Notes under the pieces: generated by a model
The model's input: the letters and a program-made list of their open reading frames with translations, nothing else
The model's database searches: none
What the model was told of the DNA's origin: nothing
Assembly: GCF_000300875.1 (NCBI RefSeq)
Contig: NZ_AMSG01000004.1
Span: 124,001-188,000 of the forward strand
Length of the DNA stretch: 64,000 bases
DNA from: Galbibacter marinus
GTDB taxonomy: Bacteria > Bacteroidota > Bacteroidia > Flavobacteriales > Flavobacteriaceae
Reading direction: 5' to 3'
Position numbers and translations under genes: made by a program
Shown: positions 61,591 through 64,000 of the stretch, in pieces
How positions within the stretch are numbered: position 1 is the stretch's first letter
Layout of the letters: every line of letters starts with the position of its first letter

Positions 61591-62429
61591 GTTGTTTTAG
61601 ATGATGTTGATGAATGTGGTTTTGGTCTAAACATAAAGTAGATTCCGATGATTATAAATGGAATACTGAGCCACTGACCAGTGGAGAGTAATCCAAGTTC
61701 ACTTTCGAACCCTCCTTGTGATTTTTTATAAAATTCTGCAATAAATCGAACCGTCCATAGAAGCACTAAGAAAAGTCCGAATATATACCCTGATTTATTT
61801 TTCTTGTCAGTTTTCCAGTAAAAATACCATAGGATCAGAAAAACAATTATGTATCCAACTGCTTCATATAGTTGCGCTGGATGTCTTGGGAAAGACTCAC
61901 CTAATTGCGCAAAGACTACTCCGTAATCTGAATTGGTTGGTTTACCAATGATTTCTGAATTAAAGAAGTTGCCGATTCTGACAAATACCCCACCTATGGC
62001 CACAGGGATTACAATTCTATCTAAAATCCAGAGTATCGGTTTTTTGATGACTTTCTTGCTGTAATAATACATGGCAATGATGATTCCGATCGCTGCTCCA
62101 TGACTCGCTAATCCTCTAAATCCAGTAAACTCAAAATTTGGAGTAAATTGAAAAGGTAGAATGATACTTAATGGATCGGTGATAAACACACTTGGCTCGT
62201 AGAATAGGAAATGGCCTAATCGCGCTCCTATTAAAGTCGCTAGTACGGTATATATAAATAGAGAATCTAGTGCCTCCTCTGTTTGATTTTCATTTTTGTA
62301 AATCTTTTTCATGATAAACCATCCTAATGAAAAAGCAATTACAAACATCAAGCTGTAGTAGCGTAGTTGGAAAAATCCTAGGTCAAGTAACACTTGATTT
62401 GGATCCCATGTAAAACTCAATAAATGCAT
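61587..62429 (-). CDS. lgt: Prolipoprotein diacylglyceryl transferase
   Basis: Inner-membrane enzyme that attaches diacylglycerol to the lipobox Cys, the first step of lipoprotein maturation. The 280 residues have seven or so membrane segments. The functional blocks are ATLIGARLGHFLFYEP, the His-containing loop FRGLASHGAAIGI, and the Lgt signature IPVAIGGVFVRIGNFFNSEIIGKPT, with HPAQLYEAVGYI after it. It is the first gene of a two-gene operon with the DUF192 lipoprotein. The many lipoproteins in this window depend on it. Confidence 0.95.
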   Translation of the reverse strand: MHLLSFTWDPNQVLLDLGFFQLRYYSLMFVIAFSLGWFIMKKIYKNENQTEEALDSLFIYTVLATLIGARLGHFLFYEPSVFITDPLSIILPFQFTPNFEFTGFRGLASHGAAIGIIIAMYYYSKKVIKKPILWILDRIVIPVAIGGVFVRIGNFFNSEIIGKPTNSDYGVVFAQLGESFPRHPAQLYEAVGYIIVFLILWYFYWKTDKKNKSGYIFGLFLVLLWTVRFIAEFYKKSQGGFESELGLLSTGQWLSIPFIIIGIYFMFRPKPHSSTSSKTT

Positions 62430-62654
62430 CTGTTTTATTTTAATACTTGGTAAATATAATCATAAAGTTTCTTGTGACCTTGTAGAGATTAAATAAACTT
62501 AAAAGCGAACATGGATTAGGTTGTAGAAGAATCTCATAAGGGGATGCCAAGGTGATTTTTGTGGTTCAGTTCAACAAATTTTTAGGTGTTTAGTCGTTTG
62601 GTTTGAAATTAATATTCATAACAATAGTAGATTTAAATATAAACCTAAAACCTA

Positions 62655-64000
62655 ATGCTGTTTAATTCATTCGATTTTCTATTTTTCTTTCCAATTGCAG
62701 TATTCGTCTTTTATTTTTTAAAACACAAGTACCGATGGATTTGGCTATTGCTCTGTAGTTATTTTTTCTATATGTATTTGGAACCAATGCTGCTACTATT
62801 GTTATGGACCTCGACACTTATAGATTATTTCTGTGGTCTTAAAATGGAGAAATACAGTGATCAAAAAATTAGAAAGCGATTTTTAATTTTGAGTATTGTT
62901 GCCAATCTGGGGCTGTTATTCTTTTTTAAATATTTTATCTTTTTCACAGAAAATGCAGTTGAAGTTTTGAGCTTCTTTGGAATTCAAATGGAAGCAACCG
63001 CAGGCGAGCATTCTGACTACGTTAAAATACTTCTGCCCATTGGTATTAGCTTTTATACCTTCCAAACGATGAGTTATAGTATCGATGTGTATAGGAAGGA
63101 GATACCAGCGGAACGTCATCTTGGTAAGTATGCATTGTTTGTTTCCTTTTTTCCTCAGCTTGTTGCAGGACCAATAGAGCGGAGCAAAAGATTACTTCCG
63201 CAATTTAGTAAAGTGATCCATTTTGATACTAATCGCATAAAAAAAGGACTGATCATGATGGCATGGGGTTTCTTTTTAAAGCTTGTGTTGGCCGACCGAT
63301 TAGGGGTATATGTGGATGATATACATTATAATGTTGCCGATTATAAAGGTTTGCCACTACTTTTGGGGAGTTACTTCTTTATATTTCAGATTTATTATGA
63401 TTTTTCTGCCTATTGTACTATAGCAATTGGAGCGGCTCAGGTCATGGGATATGATTTGATGCAGAACTTTAATCGCCCATTTTATTTAAACTCCATTGCT
63501 GACTTCTGGAGAAAATGGCATATTTCCCTTATGAAGTGGTTTCGAGACTACCTCTATATACCCTTAGTTCGAAAGTATAAGTTCTCTAAGGTTTCTGCTA
63601 TGATGGTAGTTTTTTTCTTTAATGGTTTATGGCATGGAGCAAGTTGGACCTTTGTGGTTTGGGGGGTACTTTGCGGGGTGTTGTTAATTGCTGACAATAA
63701 AACCATCCCTATTAGAAGAAAGATATTAAGCACTTTAGGTTTAAGTTATAAAATGAAAATTATCAAGGTTCTTAACGGAGCTATGTTATTTACTCTTATA
63801 GGTATTGTTACGGTGTTTTTTAGATCACCAAATATCGGTCAGGCTGGAATTTACTTAAATAATATGTTCTCACGCTCCTCGACTGCCTTTAACGTATATC
63901 ACGATTGGTTTGAGTTCTACCTGAGTTTATTTCTAATTGTTGTTGTTCAAATCATTCACTTTTATAAAGGGAACGATCGTGTGTATGAACTTGTTTGGAA
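62655..64000 (+). CDS. MBOAT family O-acyltransferase (AlgI-like), 3' end cut by window
   Basis: The frame opens with ATG at 62655 (MLFNSFDFLFFFPIAVFVFYFLKHKYRWIWLLL) and runs to the window end without stop, about 448 residues, so the ORF track omitted it. Family blocks are LLWTSTLIDYFCG, LLPIGISFYTFQTMSYSIDVYR, SFFPQLVAGPIERSKRLLPQF, DFWRKWHISLMKWFRDYLYIPL and the active-site His in NGLWHGASWTFVVWG. Such inner-membrane proteins move acyl groups to exported polysaccharides (as AlgI does for alginate). A partner acyltransferase would be expected downstream, outside the window. Confidence 0.93.
   Translation, partial: MLFNSFDFLFFFPIAVFVFYFLKHKYRWIWLLLCSYFFYMYLEPMLLLLLWTSTLIDYFCGLKMEKYSDQKIRKRFLILSIVANLGLLFFFKYFIFFTENAVEVLSFFGIQMEATAGEHSDYVKILLPIGISFYTFQTMSYSIDVYRKEIPAERHLGKYALFVSFFPQLVAGPIERSKRLLPQFSKVIHFDTNRIKKGLIMMAWGFFLKLVLADRLGVYVDDIHYNVADYKGLPLLLGSYFFIFQIYYDFSAYCTIAIGAAQVMGYDLMQNFNRPFYLNSIADFWRKWHISLMKWFRDYLYIPLVRKYKFSKVSAMMVVFFFNGLWHGASWTFVVWGVLCGVLLIADNKTIPIRRKILSTLGLSYKMKIIKVLNGAMLFTLIGIVTVFFRSPNIGQAGIYLNNMFSRSSTAFNVYHDWFEFYLSLFLIVVVQIIHFYKGNDRVYELVW

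Noticed and set aside
1-64000. CRISPR array, rRNA operon or replication origin
   Set aside because: No regularly spaced direct repeats of suitable length, no rRNA sequence and no DnaA-box cluster were noticed when reading the window.

Overview
The window is chromosomal DNA of a marine-type member of the Flavobacteriaceae (Bacteroidota). The evidence is gliding genes gldB and gldC, a SusC/SusD pair, a type IX secretion C-terminal signal on a large secreted protein, DUF5686 and SecDF-fusion proteins, many lipoproteins with short SxC lipoboxes, low G+C, weak Shine-Dalgarno sequences, and repeated matches to the Bacteroidota promoter element TAnnTTTG. Some good promoters (TTG-N20-TAnnTTTG) lie before ppa and secDF.

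Layout. 1-12.9 kb is housekeeping: the 3' part of a DUF5686 outer-membrane protein, soluble and membrane pyrophosphatases side by side, a SulP transporter, a lipoprotein, a NarL-type response regulator with Glu at the phospho-acceptor position, nadE divergent from gldB-gldC, and an alpha/beta hydrolase-engB pair. 13.07-28.65 kb is the complete division and cell wall cluster: mraZ-rsmH-ftsL-ftsI-murE-mraY-murD-ftsW-murG-murC-ftsQ-ftsA-ftsZ, tightly packed or overlapping, preceded by four 10-bp-spaced MraZ boxes. The boxes show that the ORF-track start of mraZ is wrong. It is followed by a YqeY-like gene and tRNA-Arg(TCG).

29.3-34.6 kb behind the tRNA is a looser region: a decayed DEAD-box helicase fragment, a GlcG/HbpS-like gene, an AraC regulator, a second decayed gene, a cold-shock protein, a membrane hydrolase of the YdjM type and a GIY-YIG protein lacking the usual exonuclease half. 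35.0-41.4 kb holds a three-gene surface unit: a phage tail-collar (microcystin-dependent protein) homologue, a 1,498-residue multi-domain type IX secretion substrate, and a beta-barrel/OmpA protein. I consider this the best candidate for a poorly described system.

41.5-50.9 kb has a PAP2 phosphatase and a small polysaccharide utilization locus: sialate O-acetylesterase/acetylesterase and GH43 on the minus strand, divergent from susC-susD. Two almost identical LacI-type palindromes (GCAACCGATTG core) occur before susC and between the esterase and PAP2 genes, with no LacI regulator in the window. 51.2-62.4 kb returns to housekeeping: an active/inactive M16 peptidase pair, mdh, secDF, a cobalamin riboswitch controlling metE, a DUF192 lipoprotein and lgt. 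The window ends inside an AlgI-like MBOAT acyltransferase.

No CRISPR array, rRNA, integrase or intact insertion sequence was seen. All functional assignments are from motif recognition by eye; no database search was run.
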